Source of the DNA: Burkholderiales bacterium
Lineage (GTDB): Bacteria; Pseudomonadota; Gammaproteobacteria; Burkholderiales; Burkholderiaceae_B
Direction of reading: 5' to 3'
Length of the DNA: 64,000 nt
Assembly: GCA_021299735.1 (NCBI GenBank)
Contig: JAJTEM010000001.1
Span: 248,001-312,000, forward strand
The first letter of the stretch is position 1. Each line of letters starts with the position of its first letter. This document shows, one piece after another, positions 33,319 through 42,832 of this stretch. Below the pieces are notes generated by a model, which worked only from the letters and a program-made list of their open reading frames with translations, did no database searches and was not told the origin of the DNA. The position numbers and the translations under genes are program-made.

Positions 33319-33810
33319 TTAAACCTTTTCGGCCAGTGATTTTTCAATCAGTTGGTGCAGGGCCGGGAAGTCGGGTTCGCCCACATAGGTTTTGATAATC
33401 TCGCCCTTGCGGTTGATTACGTAAGTGGTCGGTGTAATTTTCACGTCTTTGAATGCTTTGGCAATATTGCCATTTACATCCAGCGCAACATCAAAGGGTA
33501 GCTTGCGGGTTTCTGTAAAATTCACCACATAGTCGGGGCGGTCATAGCTCATTGCAACCGCAATGGTTCTAAAGCCTTGGTCTTTAAACTTGTTGTAGGT
33601 GTCGACAATGTCTGGCATTTCTTTCACGCAAGTGGTGCAACTGGTCGCCCAAAAATTCACAAGCATCACCTGGCCTTGATAGTCGGCGGGTTTGATGGTT
33701 TGCCCTTTGATGGTGATGTAATCCACTTGCGGTGCTTTGTCGCCCCCGCAGGCGGCTAGCATGCTAACCACTGCAAGGGTTGAAAACAGGGAAAGAAATT
33801 TTTTGATCAT
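33319..33810 (-). CDS. TlpA/ResA-type thioredoxin-like lipoprotein
   Basis: The 163-residue exported redox protein has a lipoprotein signal (LAVVSMLAAC, Cys21). A thioredoxin fold follows: VNFWATSCTTCVKEMPD with the CTTC active site, and the cis-proline ITPTTYVI. TlpA-type proteins reduce disulfides in the periplasm, often for cytochrome c or copper-centre assembly. The gene follows the BON lipoprotein with a 21-base gap in the same direction and could be the last member of the diaA-dolP unit. Its partner protein is unknown. Confidence 0.87.
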   Translation of the reverse strand: MIKKFLSLFSTLAVVSMLAACGGDKAPQVDYITIKGQTIKPADYQGQVMLVNFWATSCTTCVKEMPDIVDTYNKFKDQGFRTIAVAMSYDRPDYVVNFTETRKLPFDVALDVNGNIAKAFKDVKITPTTYVINRKGEIIKTYVGEPDFPALHQLIEKSLAEKV

Positions 33811-33831
33811 TGCCGGCTTTTAAGTAGCTGA

Positions 33832-35131
<1,300 letters not shown>

Positions 35132-35188
35132 CTATTATAGGTGACCCTGTTGCAGGCGATTTGCATGGCACACCGGTTTGATCCCGGT

Positions 35189-35692
35189 TTAGTTGCTGAT
35201 TTGCCACGCATTTTGTACCCATTTTGGTTCGGTGCCATGTTCTAGCGCGACTACATCAAAACGCAGGTGCTTGAATTGGCGTTGACCCTTTTGCACCCAC
35301 CATAATTTTGCACAGCGCGATACACGTGCCTGTTTGTGGGTGGATACGCTTTCAAGCGCACTGCCGTGACGGTTGTTGTTGCGCAAACGTACTTCGACAA
35401 TGATTGCGGTACTGCCTTGCGCCATGATCAAATCGATTTCGCCACAGCGGCAGCGGTGGTTTCTGGCCACCAACATCAGTCCTTGTTGTTCCAGCAGGCG
35501 TAAGGCTTGGGTTTCAGCCCGTTGCCCTTCTTCCAGCAATGCCAGTTTGTGTGCAGGTGCTGTTTTATGGTCAGTGCTGGTTACTTTTTTGGGTTCAAGC
35601 CATGGAATTTTGGCTTTTGGTGTGCGGGGTTTGCGTGTGGCCCATGGAATGCCGGACAATTCAGCAACTTTGGATTTGGATTTGAGCGCCAT
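35189..35692 (-). CDS. yraN: YraN family (UPF0102) endonuclease-like protein
   Basis: The 167-residue protein has a restriction-endonuclease-like fold: AETQALRLLEQQGLMLVARNHRCRCGEIDLI, where the GEIDLI and VEVRLR segments carry the Asp and Glu of a PD-(D/E)xK site (EVR replaces EVK). The N-terminal ~50 residues are a basic, low-complexity extension not usual in the family; a later start is possible. Its function is unsettled, perhaps DNA repair or recombination. Its start codon overlaps that of rsmI on the opposite strand. Confidence 0.82.
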   Translation of the reverse strand: MALKSKSKVAELSGIPWATRKPRTPKAKIPWLEPKKVTSTDHKTAPAHKLALLEEGQRAETQALRLLEQQGLMLVARNHRCRCGEIDLIMAQGSTAIIVEVRLRNNNRHGSALESVSTHKQARVSRCAKLWWVQKGQRQFKHLRFDVVALEHGTEPKWVQNAWQISN

Positions 35693-36617
35693 GCAAAACG
35701 CCGGTGAGGGAATTGAATTGAATGATGCTGAGAATTCTGATGCGAGGCCCTACACAAGGCGAGAAGCTTCACTCTATGTGGTGGCAACCCCCATCGGCAA
35801 TATGGGTGATTTAAGCCTGCGTGCCCGCGCGGTGCTTGAGCAGGTAGACCGCATTGCCGCAGAAGATACCCGCAACACAGCCCGCATGCTGGATGCTTTG
35901 GGTATCAAGAAACCTTTGATGGCCCACCACGCGCACAACGAACGTGAAAGTGCGCAGGGCGTGCTGGCGTGCTTGCAGCGGGGTGAGTCTGTGGCTTTGG
36001 TGAGCGATGCCGGCACGCCTGCGGTATCAGACCCCGGTGCGGTGGTGGTTCGCTGTGTGGCCGAAGCGGGTTTCTCTGTGGTGCCCGTGCCTGGTGCCAG
36101 CAGTGTATTGGCTGTGGTGGCAGCTAGCGGGCTTGTGGAAGGGGCTTTTACTTTTCGGGGTTTTTTGCCTGCGAAAGGGAAAAGCCGCCTAGATGAGTTA
36201 AAGAAATGGTTGGCTTGCGCAGAGCCCCAAGTGGTGTTTGAGGCACCCCACCGAGTAATGCAGCTGGTGAATGACCTTGAAAGCCTGGATATGGGTAGGC
36301 GCGACATGTGTGCTGGGCGTGAGCTGACCAAGCAGTTCGAAACTTTTTACCGGGGCAAGGGGGAGCAGGTTTTTGAACAGGTGCGCCTGGATGCAAACGC
36401 CGAGCGTGGTGAATGGGCATGGGTGATTGGCGGTAACCCTGTTGCAGACAGTGATATTGCAACCGAGCAGGCCAGTGCAAATTTAGACACCTGGCTTGGT
36501 TTGCTGTTGGCAGAATTGCCTTTGAAAACTGCAGTGGCGGTGGTGGTGAAGGCCACTGGAATGGCCAAAAATACGGTGTATAACCGGGCTTTGGCCTTGA
36601 AGGATGCTGGGCAATAA
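35691..36617 (+). CDS. rsmI: 16S rRNA (cytidine-1402 2'-O) methyltransferase RsmI
   Basis: The ATG at 35691 gives 308 residues and is the nearest ATG to the conserved start SLYVVATPIGNMGDLS; the open frame extends 106 codons upstream through the yraN gene. The tetrapyrrole-methylase-type fold is marked by IAAEDTRNTARML, LVSDAGTPAVSDPG, PGASSVLAVVAASGL and FEAPHRV. RsmI methylates C1402 of 16S rRNA using S-adenosylmethionine. The C-terminal helical HTH_61-like tail (KATGMAKNTVYNRAL) is also present. It diverges from yraN, whereas in E. coli yraN is also divergent from rsmI. Confidence 0.93.
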   Translation: MQNAGEGIELNDAENSDARPYTRREASLYVVATPIGNMGDLSLRARAVLEQVDRIAAEDTRNTARMLDALGIKKPLMAHHAHNERESAQGVLACLQRGESVALVSDAGTPAVSDPGAVVVRCVAEAGFSVVPVPGASSVLAVVAASGLVEGAFTFRGFLPAKGKSRLDELKKWLACAEPQVVFEAPHRVMQLVNDLESLDMGRRDMCAGRELTKQFETFYRGKGEQVFEQVRLDANAERGEWAWVIGGNPVADSDIATEQASANLDTWLGLLLAELPLKTAVAVVVKATGMAKNTVYNRALALKDAGQ

Positions 36618-36621
36618 AAAA

Positions 36622-36639
36622 GCCAGCCCGAAGGCTGGC
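36622..36639 (-). terminator. Terminator hairpin for the repeat-protein gene
   Basis: GCCAGCC (36622-36628) and GGCTGGC (36633-36639) form a 7-bp stem. The T-tract (complement of 36615-36621) lies on the left, so termination works for leftward transcripts, that is, those of the repeat protein. It touches the rsmI stop codon. No T-run follows on the plus strand. Confidence 0.75.
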
Positions 36640-36707
36640 CAAACCACTGTGTGCGGTTAATCGCTGTGTTGTTGATCAGTGCCTTTAACTTGGTGCTTAT
36701 AAATTAA

Positions 36708-37478
36708 TTAGGCAGGCAGCGGTAAGCCTGCCTCTGGCACTTCAAGGCCGCTGATGCTGACCGATGCTGAAATTGGCGATCCCTCTGGCAGGGCCAGTGT
36801 GAATGTGCCGTCTTCAAAGCTGATTGGGCTGGCAGGCAAACTACCGTCTGTGTTGTCATCACCAGGCAGGCTGGGCAAATCGCCCCCAATCAGGCCAGTT
36901 AGCGATTCCAGGCCAGGCAGGCCGTCTGCTGGAATTGGCAGCGCGTCCAGACCAGGAATGGCATCGAGGCCAGGCAGTGCTGGTGCATCGGGCAAACCAC
37001 CGCTGAGCAAGTTGGTCAGCGTATCGAGGTTGGGGGCACCGTCTGTGGGTAGCGGCAGTGCGCTCAATCCAGGAATAGCATCAAGGCCGGGTAGGGCTGG
37101 GGCTTCAGGCAGGCCATCGGTTGGAATAGGCAGTGTGTCCAGGCCCGGAATGGAGGGGGCTTCTGGTAAACCACCGGCCAGCAGAGCAGTGATCGCATCG
37201 GGGCTGGTTGGCAGGGCGTTCAAGCCAGGAATTGAGTCCAAACCTGGAATGCCGGCTGGGGGTGTTGGCAAACCGCTGTCCAGCAGACCAGTCAGTGAGT
37301 CAAGACCGGGAACGCCTTCGGGAGTGGTTTGCAATGCGCCCAAACCGGGTATGGCGTCCACGCCTGGTAGTTCTGGGGTGGCTGGCAATGCGCCAGTAAA
37401 GGTGTTTAATGCGCCAACCAGAATTTCGCCAGCTACTGGTACGGCACCAATGCCGTTCTTCAATTCGTCTAGGGCCAT
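36708..37478 (-). CDS. Leu/Pro/Gly-rich repeat protein of unknown function
   Basis: This 256-residue protein has little recognisable beyond repeats. After a short start (MALDELKNGIGAVPVAGEIL) residues ~35-200 are four to five imperfect copies of a ~38-residue unit built round PALPGLDAIPGL, then ALPxPTDG, then LDxLTxLLxGGLP. The C-terminal part (about 200-256) is non-repeated and ends in Pro-Ala. Negative charges (Asp, Glu) are common, Lys and Arg almost absent, and there is no Cys, so the protein is acidic. No signal peptide is clear. The period suggests an elongated solenoid or disordered chain. It is flanked by its own terminator and a long non-coding region. Confidence 0.65.
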   Translation of the reverse strand: MALDELKNGIGAVPVAGEILVGALNTFTGALPATPELPGVDAIPGLGALQTTPEGVPGLDSLTGLLDSGLPTPPAGIPGLDSIPGLNALPTSPDAITALLAGGLPEAPSIPGLDTLPIPTDGLPEAPALPGLDAIPGLSALPLPTDGAPNLDTLTNLLSGGLPDAPALPGLDAIPGLDALPIPADGLPGLESLTGLIGGDLPSLPGDDNTDGSLPASPISFEDGTFTLALPEGSPISASVSISGLEVPEAGLPLPA

Positions 37479-37595
37479 GCTCTCTCCGTCATTTGAAATG
37501 ATTAAAAATAGTTATTAGTTTTTTATAGGCAATTTGCGCTGCCTACGTAATAACAACAGAGAACGATTGGCCGGTGCAATTGGCATATTACTTAC

Positions 37596-37678
37596 ATTTC
37601 ATCAGTAAAAAACTGATTTTTTTTGACGTGTTTTGCATGTAAGTTAATGATTGTTAATAAAAAAATAACTGATGAAAT
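37596..37678. repeat. AT-rich inverted repeats upstream of the repeat-protein gene
   Basis: ATTTCATCAGT (37596-37606) is repeated in inverted form as ACTGATGAAAT (37668-37678). Inside, ATCAGT also pairs with ACTGAT (37612-37617) around five A and is followed by eight T, so it looks like a weak plus-strand terminator. The two pairings are mutually exclusive. Role unknown; no gene reads toward it on the plus strand except rsmI, 1 kb away. Confidence 0.4.
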
Positions 37679-37679
37679 A

Positions 37680-38250
37680 TTTGTGGCGGAAAATTGATGA
37701 TGCAACTGTGATGGCGGGGTGGTTACGTCACCTTTTTGGTGACAGGGGCCGTATTTGAAGCGTCGCATGGGAGTTTTTTGCCAACTCGGCATGGGTTACT
37801 TGTTCCGCACAGAAAACCGTTTGATCCCTTTTTGAATTAATTCTTGCTCACCTCGCTCGGCAAAAGTGCGGGCCGAGCCTCGGCGTCGGCTAGAAGCCGA
37901 CCGCTGCGAATAAAGTCAAACGGGGCGGTTTTCTTGAAGTGCGGCCCAAGCAATCCCACTGCCGAGTTGGCTTAAACCGGCGCTCGCGAGTCTTCACCAA
38001 CCCGCAGCTCACCGTTGGATTCAAAGCCCAATCGGCGGCGATGTTTCGATCGCCTCGCCTTCAAGAAAACCTGCCCTTGTGTGCCGAGCAGGGCCGGCGT
38101 TGCCCGGTAAGGGCACAGAGAACGAGCCCGACCCGTTTTTTAGGAGGGTCGTTCTCAGGCATCGCAAGGCTCAGCAAGGGAGAAACAGGTTTTCAGGCGA
38201 GAGATCGGAATACGGGCTGATTGGGCCAAAAAAGCGGCTATCGAGAACGT
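37680..38250. other. 570-base GC-rich segment dense in inverted repeats, no convincing gene
   Basis: GGTTTTCTTGAAG (37927-37939) is matched by its exact complement CTTCAAGAAAACC (38059-38071). Part of it can instead pair with AGAAAACCG (37811-37819), and GTTTGA (37819-37824) pairs with TCAAAC (37916-37921). A GTCGGCT-AGA-AGCCGAC hairpin and other short stems lie within. A minus-strand frame reads protein-like for about 45 residues (GLLGPHFKKTAPFDFIRSG) but is broken by a stop and has no start, so it may be a gene relic. The options are a structured RNA, a repeat element or a decayed gene; none can be chosen from this sequence alone. Confidence 0.4.
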
Positions 38251-38257
38251 AAAAAAA

Positions 38258-38289
38258 GCACGCTAACCCAAGGTCAACGTGCCTTTTTT
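38258..38289. terminator. Bidirectional terminator downstream of dksA
   Basis: GCACG (38258-38262) pairs with CGTGC (38278-38282), with an inner ACC/GGT pairing, flanked by seven A on the left and six T on the right. It terminates dksA (leftward) and would also stop rightward transcription from the structured intergenic segment. Confidence 0.75.
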
Positions 38290-38313
38290 CGCACCATCAG
38301 CAAATCGAGGAAA

Positions 38314-38739
38314 TTAATCCCCGTACATGCGCTGTTTTAGTTCCCGGCGCTGCTGTGCTTCCAGTGACAGCGTAGCAGTGGGGCGCGCCAGCAAGCGGGC
38401 AACGCCAATCGGATCGCCTGTTTCTTCACACCAACCATATTCACCGTTGTCAATTTTTTGCAGCGATTGCTGCACTTTTTTCAACAACTTTCGCTCACGG
38501 TCACGGGTGCGAAGTTCAAGCGCATGCTCTTCTTCAATGGTCGCGCGGTCAGCGGGGTCGGGGACCACAACAGTTTCGCGAAGGTGCTCAGTGGTTTCGC
38601 CCGCGTTGGCCAGCAATTCTTTCTCCATGTCTTGCAGGCGTTGGCGGAAAAAGGCAAGCTGCACCTCGTTCATGTAATCGTCTTCTTTCATCGCGAGCAA
38701 TTGCTTCTCGGTGATGAGGGGCGTTTTTTCAGTGGTCAT
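38314..38739 (-). CDS. dksA: RNA polymerase-binding transcription factor DksA (zinc-finger cysteines mostly lost)
   Basis: The 141-residue DksA works with ppGpp to redirect RNA polymerase in starvation. The coiled coil with the DPADRA tip (residues ~60-65) is intact. In E. coli four cysteines hold zinc; here the region reads YGWCEETGDPIGVARLLARPTATLSLEAQQRRE, in which only the first Cys remains and the others are Thr, Ser and Ala (sequence shown is 33 residues of a conserved block, abbreviated: WCEETGDPIG and ARPTATLSLE). Such zinc-independent DksA proteins are common in Burkholderiales. It precedes no other gene in its direction and lies downstream of the COG0523 GTPase gene. Confidence 0.9.
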   Translation of the reverse strand: MTTEKTPLITEKQLLAMKEDDYMNEVQLAFFRQRLQDMEKELLANAGETTEHLRETVVVPDPADRATIEEEHALELRTRDRERKLLKKVQQSLQKIDNGEYGWCEETGDPIGVARLLARPTATLSLEAQQRRELKQRMYGD

Positions 38740-38774
38740 AGCACAGCCTCTAGTCCTTTCGTTTTTTATTGACT

Positions 38775-38788
38775 ATATACCAGTATAT
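38775..38788. promoter_or_regulatory. Palindrome ATATACCAGTATAT in the cobW-dksA gap
   Basis: A nearly perfect dyad (ATATAC-CA-GTATAT) sits 36 bases upstream of the dksA start in the 52-base gap after the GTPase gene. TATACT inside it resembles a -10 box for leftward transcription, so it may combine promoter and operator. It does not match a Zur box that I can recall exactly. Confidence 0.35.
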
Positions 38789-38791
38789 TCG

Positions 38792-39781
38792 CTAGCGGGC
38801 TAGACATAGCTCCAACCCTTGGGTGATGAATTCCTTGGGCAGTTTACGCCCAATAAACACAATTTTGCTCTCTTTTTTCTCAGCATTGTCCCATTTTCTG
38901 CCCCAGTCTAGTCCCATTAGCATGTGGACACCCTGAAACAATGCACGGCGGTCGCTCGCTTTGATATTCAAAATACCTTTGTAGCGCAACATGTCAGGGC
39001 CGTAAACCTGGGTGACCGAGCCCATGAATTCTTCAAACTTTTGTCCATCGAACGGTTTGGTGCTTTTGAACACAAAGCTTTGAATTTCATCGTTGTGAAC
39101 GTGTTTGTCTTCGTCCAGAAAATCAGGCGCAATGTCCAGAATTGAATTCAGGTTAAAGCCACGTACATCCAGTAGTTTGTCGATGGGAGCCACTCCAAAT
39201 TCGGAAATCATCATTTCCGCGCGTGCATTCATTTTAACCAGCCGGCGTTTTAACGCAGTCACTTCATCTTCGGAGCACAGGTCGGTTTTCGACAACAGAA
39301 TTCGGTCAGCAAAGCCAACCTGTTGTTGAATCTCGCGGTGCTCGTCCAGCTGTTTCATCCCGTGTTTGGCGTCAACAACGGTGATAACAGCGTCCAGAAT
39401 AAAGCTTTCAGCAACCAGGTCATCAACAAAAAAGGTTTGTGCCACAGGGCCGGGGTCGGCCATGCCGGTTGTTTCTATGACCACGCGATCAAATTTGATT
39501 TCACCCGCAAGGCGCTTGGCAGCCATTTCGCCCAGAATGCGGACCAGGTCGCCACGCACTGTGCAGCACAGGCAGCCATTGTTCATTTCAACAATATTTT
39601 CCTGCTCGTTTTGCATCAACAGGTCGTTATCGACACCTTCTTCGCCGAATTCGTTTTCAATCACGGCGATCTTCATGCCATGGTTTTCTTTCAGGATACG
39701 GTTGAGAAGGGTGGTTTTTCCACTGCCCAGAAAGCCGGTGAGAATGGTAACTGGGATCATATTGTGGGCTGGTTTATTCAT
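38792..39781 (-). CDS. COG0523 (CobW/ZigA-type) GTPase, probable metal chaperone
   Basis: The 329-residue G3E GTPase has Walker A GFLGSGKTTLLN at residues ~16-27 and the metal-binding CxCC motif in NNGCLCCTVRGDLV, the hallmark of COG0523. The Asp/Gly switch reads ETTGMADPGP and the base-recognition motif LSKTDL. The C-terminal CobW domain ends with IVFIGRKLPKEF. Family members insert or allocate zinc or other metals. Its place just upstream of a zinc-independent DksA suggests a link to zinc economy (inference). Length is normal. Confidence 0.88.
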   Translation of the reverse strand: MNKPAHNMIPVTILTGFLGSGKTTLLNRILKENHGMKIAVIENEFGEEGVDNDLLMQNEQENIVEMNNGCLCCTVRGDLVRILGEMAAKRLAGEIKFDRVVIETTGMADPGPVAQTFFVDDLVAESFILDAVITVVDAKHGMKQLDEHREIQQQVGFADRILLSKTDLCSEDEVTALKRRLVKMNARAEMMISEFGVAPIDKLLDVRGFNLNSILDIAPDFLDEDKHVHNDEIQSFVFKSTKPFDGQKFEEFMGSVTQVYGPDMLRYKGILNIKASDRRALFQGVHMLMGLDWGRKWDNAEKKESKIVFIGRKLPKEFITQGLELCLAR

Positions 39782-39881
39782 GGTGCTGTGTACTGCAAAA
39801 AATAAATCGATTGGTGAGATGGGGTTAATAGCCCAAATTTAAAGGCTTGGTTTGTAAGCTGGTTGTTGATCAGGTTTTAAA

Positions 39882-40904
39882 TTAAACCGCCTGAAACGTC
39901 CACACGCCATCAACTGCCAAGCGCTTTACCATGCCTTTGTACCACAGGTAGTGCAGGTGGGCGATGGCCTCGCCCATGGCGAAGCTCATTTGGTGCCCAT
40001 CCATTTCCCGTCTGAACAGTACGGCAATGGCCTGGCGGGCATTCAAGGGTTTTTCCTGGATGGCTTCAAGCAGTTCATTCAAGCGGTGGTCATGGTGGCG
40101 TAGCAGCTGCGCGCAGCGGTCGTGTACTCCTTTAAAGGGCACGCCATGCGAAGGCAGTACCACTAATTTATCCGACAACTGGGCCATGCTTTGAACTGAT
40201 TTCAGGAATAACAACAGCGGGTTGCCTTCGGGCTCAATGCCGTACACGCTAACATTGGTCGAAATGGTGGGCAGCAGCATGTCGCCGCTGATCATTAAAT
40301 TCAAACTCTCGCAAACCAGGCTGATGTGTTCCGGGCTGTGCCCAAAACCGGTATGGCAGCGCCAAAGGTTGCCACCGATTTCAATTTCATCGCCATGCTG
40401 AACACGTTGGTAGTTCAACGGTGGTTCAGGCACCAGGCGGGAGAACATGCCGCCGCGTGCTTCCAGGGTTTCATCGGCTTTTTTCTCGTTCACCAGGCCA
40501 TGGCTGGCCAGAAATGTGCCCAGGGTGTTTCCATCAAAGCCCGGCAGGTTGGCGCACAGGCCACGTGCCATGAAGTATTCGCTTGTGGACATGTGCACAT
40601 GCACCCCGTGGCGGCGGGCCAGGGGGCCGGCCATGCCAATGTGGTCGGGGTGGGCATGGGTGCAAATGATGCGGCCAAGTGGTTTTTGGCTGAACAGGGT
40701 TTGTTCAATGTCCTCCCATATTGCGGCTACGTTGGGAAGTCCCGCACCACAGTCCACCAGGGTGTATTGGTCCTTTTCTTCGATCAGCCACACGTTGATG
40801 TGGTCGAGTGCGAAAGGAAGCGGCAAGCGCAGCCACAGAACACCTGGCGCTACGGGTGTGGGTTGACCCAAAACCGGCGGTTCAAACAAACGTTCAATTC
40901 CCAT
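39882..40904 (-). CDS. Metallo-beta-lactamase-fold hydrolase
   Basis: The 340-residue protein has the dinuclear metal site of the MBL fold: CTHAHPDHIGMAG (HxHxDH), a further His in HTGFGHSPEHISL, Asp in MISGDMLLP, and His in VVLPSHGVPF. The C-terminal helical extension (EAIQEKPLNARQAIAVLFRREM) resembles the winged-helix tail of beta-lactamase-like LACTB2 and glyoxalase II relatives that often act on thioesters. It is a single gene with no informative neighbour. The substrate is unknown. Confidence 0.85.
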   Translation of the reverse strand: MGIERLFEPPVLGQPTPVAPGVLWLRLPLPFALDHINVWLIEEKDQYTLVDCGAGLPNVAAIWEDIEQTLFSQKPLGRIICTHAHPDHIGMAGPLARRHGVHVHMSTSEYFMARGLCANLPGFDGNTLGTFLASHGLVNEKKADETLEARGGMFSRLVPEPPLNYQRVQHGDEIEIGGNLWRCHTGFGHSPEHISLVCESLNLMISGDMLLPTISTNVSVYGIEPEGNPLLLFLKSVQSMAQLSDKLVVLPSHGVPFKGVHDRCAQLLRHHDHRLNELLEAIQEKPLNARQAIAVLFRREMDGHQMSFAMGEAIAHLHYLWYKGMVKRLAVDGVWTFQAV

Positions 40905-41038
40905 ATGGCTTAAATTGACTTTCCAGTCATTTCTGTCGGTGAAGGGGCTGATTGTAGGGCAACTGAATAAAAAAATCCCGATTTCTGAATATCTGCAGAT
41001 ATTTCACATGTATTGCACAAGTTCTCAACTAAACCCCT

Positions 41039-42823
41039 TTGTTCACCGAAAGGGAGGCTGTATTTACAGGGAACTTAAATAGTGGCCGGTTTAACTCATC
41101 GGATATCTCAATTCTCCGGAAGTTAATTTTGGAACATCTTTCAGCAGTGTGTTGTAGTGGGGCTGAGCCTCAAGGGAAGGACGAGTCAGGCGCAGGTGTT
41201 TCCTTACTGGTGTCTGCCTCAGCGCTTTCCCTGGCGGCTTGTGGAGGGGGTGAGGGCTCTGCCAATGGTGTGGTTGGCAGAGCCAGTGCACCTGTGATGC
41301 CTGCCGAAATGACACCTGTTCATGCCTCCCGTTTTTTGGGGCAAGCTCAACTTTTTGCGACACAGGCAGACATTGATGCTCTGCTTGATCAGGGGTACAC
41401 GAATTGGCTGAATACCCAGTTCAACATGCCGATTGAAAAAAAGGGTTGGGATTGGTTGTTTGAGCAGGGTTATAACGCTCTCGAGTTCAGGGGAGTCGCG
41501 TCCGATTATTTGTGCTGGAAGGACTTAATCTCTGCGCCAGATACTCTGCGTAAAAGAGTGGCGTTGATCTTGTCAGAGGTTTTTGTGGTGTCCCAAAATT
41601 CTTTGGCAAGCGCACTGCAGATTGCAGCCTATTGGGATTTGTTGAATGAGCATGCATTTGGCAATTTTTTTGATTTGTTAAAAGCCGTTACCTTGAGCCC
41701 CGCCATGGGGCGATATCTGAATACTTCGGGTAACAAAAAGGCTGACCCTGTTACAGGGCGACAGCCCGACGAAAACTATGCCCGTGAAGTCATGCAATTG
41801 TTCACGCTCGGTTTATTTCAGTTGAATTTGAACGGTTCTTTGAAGCGCAACGCCTCAGGCCAGCCAATCGAAACCTACAGCCAGGAAGATGTCACAGAAC
41901 TGGCGAAGGTATTTACAGGCTGGGTTGTTGATAACCGCAACAGCACGGCAGATAAACAGCTGGTGCACCGAAATCCGATGCGCTTGGTTGCTGCGGATCA
42001 TTCAAATGATGCAGTGAGTTTTCTTGGAAGCACCATTCCTGCAAATACACCTGGTGAGCAGGCGCTGGACATGGCATTGAGAACACTGTTCCAGCATCCG
42101 AATGTGGCGCCTTTTTGGGCCAGGCAATTGATTCAGATGATGGTAACCAGCAACCCAAGTGCAGATTATGTGGAGCGGGTTGCGCGAGCGTTTGAGAATA
42201 ATGGCAATGGTGTGCGCGGCGATATGCGGGTTTTTATTACTGCCGTGTTACTGGACCCCGAGGCACGAGATCCCAGTTTGATTTCCAATCCTGATTTCGG
42301 CAAATTGCGTGAGCCGATTGCCAGGTATATTCAGTGGGCCAGAACCTTCAACGCCAGGCCGGCTGACGACAAATGGAGAATTCCACAGACTTCAAGTCCG
42401 TCGACTCAGCTTGGGCAGAGTCCATTCCGGTCGCCCAGTGTATTCAATTTTTTCCGGCCCAACTATGTGCCCTCGGGTTCTGAGTTTTCATCTCGCGGGA
42501 TGATTGGCCCAGAGTTTCAGTTGCTCAGTGAGGTAACTGTTGCTGCCTATGTCAATTTCATGGAAAAGGCGGTCTCCAACAAAACACCATTGCGGTCGAC
42601 CTATTCTGGCTGGCTTGAATTGGCAGCGAATCCTGTTGAGTTGGTTAATCAACTCGTGTTTTTGCTTGTAGCTGACCAGATGTCGAATACTCTCAAGCAG
42701 GAGATTGTTCGGGCAGTTGGCAGTATTTCGATTGAAATGAACAGGAACGCCAATTTGAGGAATCGTTTGTACTCCGCGATTGTATTGATCTTGGCCAGTC
42801 CTCAGTATCTGATTCAAAAATAA
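41039..42823 (+). CDS. DUF1800 family protein
   Basis: This is one of the paired DUF1800/DUF1501 genes. The conserved core is YLNTSGNKKADPVTGRQPDENYAREVMQLFTLG, abbreviated to the DENYAREVMQLFTLG motif, followed by ELAKVFTGW, HPNVAPFWARQLIQMMVTSNPS and SPSVFNFFRPNYVPSG. A lipobox-like ALSLAACGGG lies at about residues 62-71 of the open frame, so the true start is probably internal (TTG 41129 or later), with signal peptide uncertain. DUF1800 proteins may be secreted cellulase-like or anchoring factors; the function is unresolved. It ends ten bases before the DUF1501 gene. Confidence 0.83.
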   Translation: MFTEREAVFTGNLNSGRFNSSDISILRKLILEHLSAVCCSGAEPQGKDESGAGVSLLVSASALSLAACGGGEGSANGVVGRASAPVMPAEMTPVHASRFLGQAQLFATQADIDALLDQGYTNWLNTQFNMPIEKKGWDWLFEQGYNALEFRGVASDYLCWKDLISAPDTLRKRVALILSEVFVVSQNSLASALQIAAYWDLLNEHAFGNFFDLLKAVTLSPAMGRYLNTSGNKKADPVTGRQPDENYAREVMQLFTLGLFQLNLNGSLKRNASGQPIETYSQEDVTELAKVFTGWVVDNRNSTADKQLVHRNPMRLVAADHSNDAVSFLGSTIPANTPGEQALDMALRTLFQHPNVAPFWARQLIQMMVTSNPSADYVERVARAFENNGNGVRGDMRVFITAVLLDPEARDPSLISNPDFGKLREPIARYIQWARTFNARPADDKWRIPQTSSPSTQLGQSPFRSPSVFNFFRPNYVPSGSEFSSRGMIGPEFQLLSEVTVAAYVNFMEKAVSNKTPLRSTYSGWLELAANPVELVNQLVFLLVADQMSNTLKQEIVRAVGSISIEMNRNANLRNRLYSAIVLILASPQYLIQK

Positions 42824-42832
42824 GAAAAGACC

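Noticed and set aside
36754-37518. 254-codon plus-strand frame opposite the repeat protein
   Set aside because: Its repeats simply mirror the Leu/Pro/Gly repeats; the minus-strand frame has a better start, terminator and composition.
37939-38220. 93-codon plus-strand frame in the structured gap
   Set aside because: Basic, low-quality composition, no ribosome site and it runs across inverted repeats; more likely non-coding.
37680-38250. Retron, tmRNA, RNase P RNA or 6S RNA
   Set aside because: No reverse transcriptase gene is near, and the hallmark segments of these RNAs that I know are absent.
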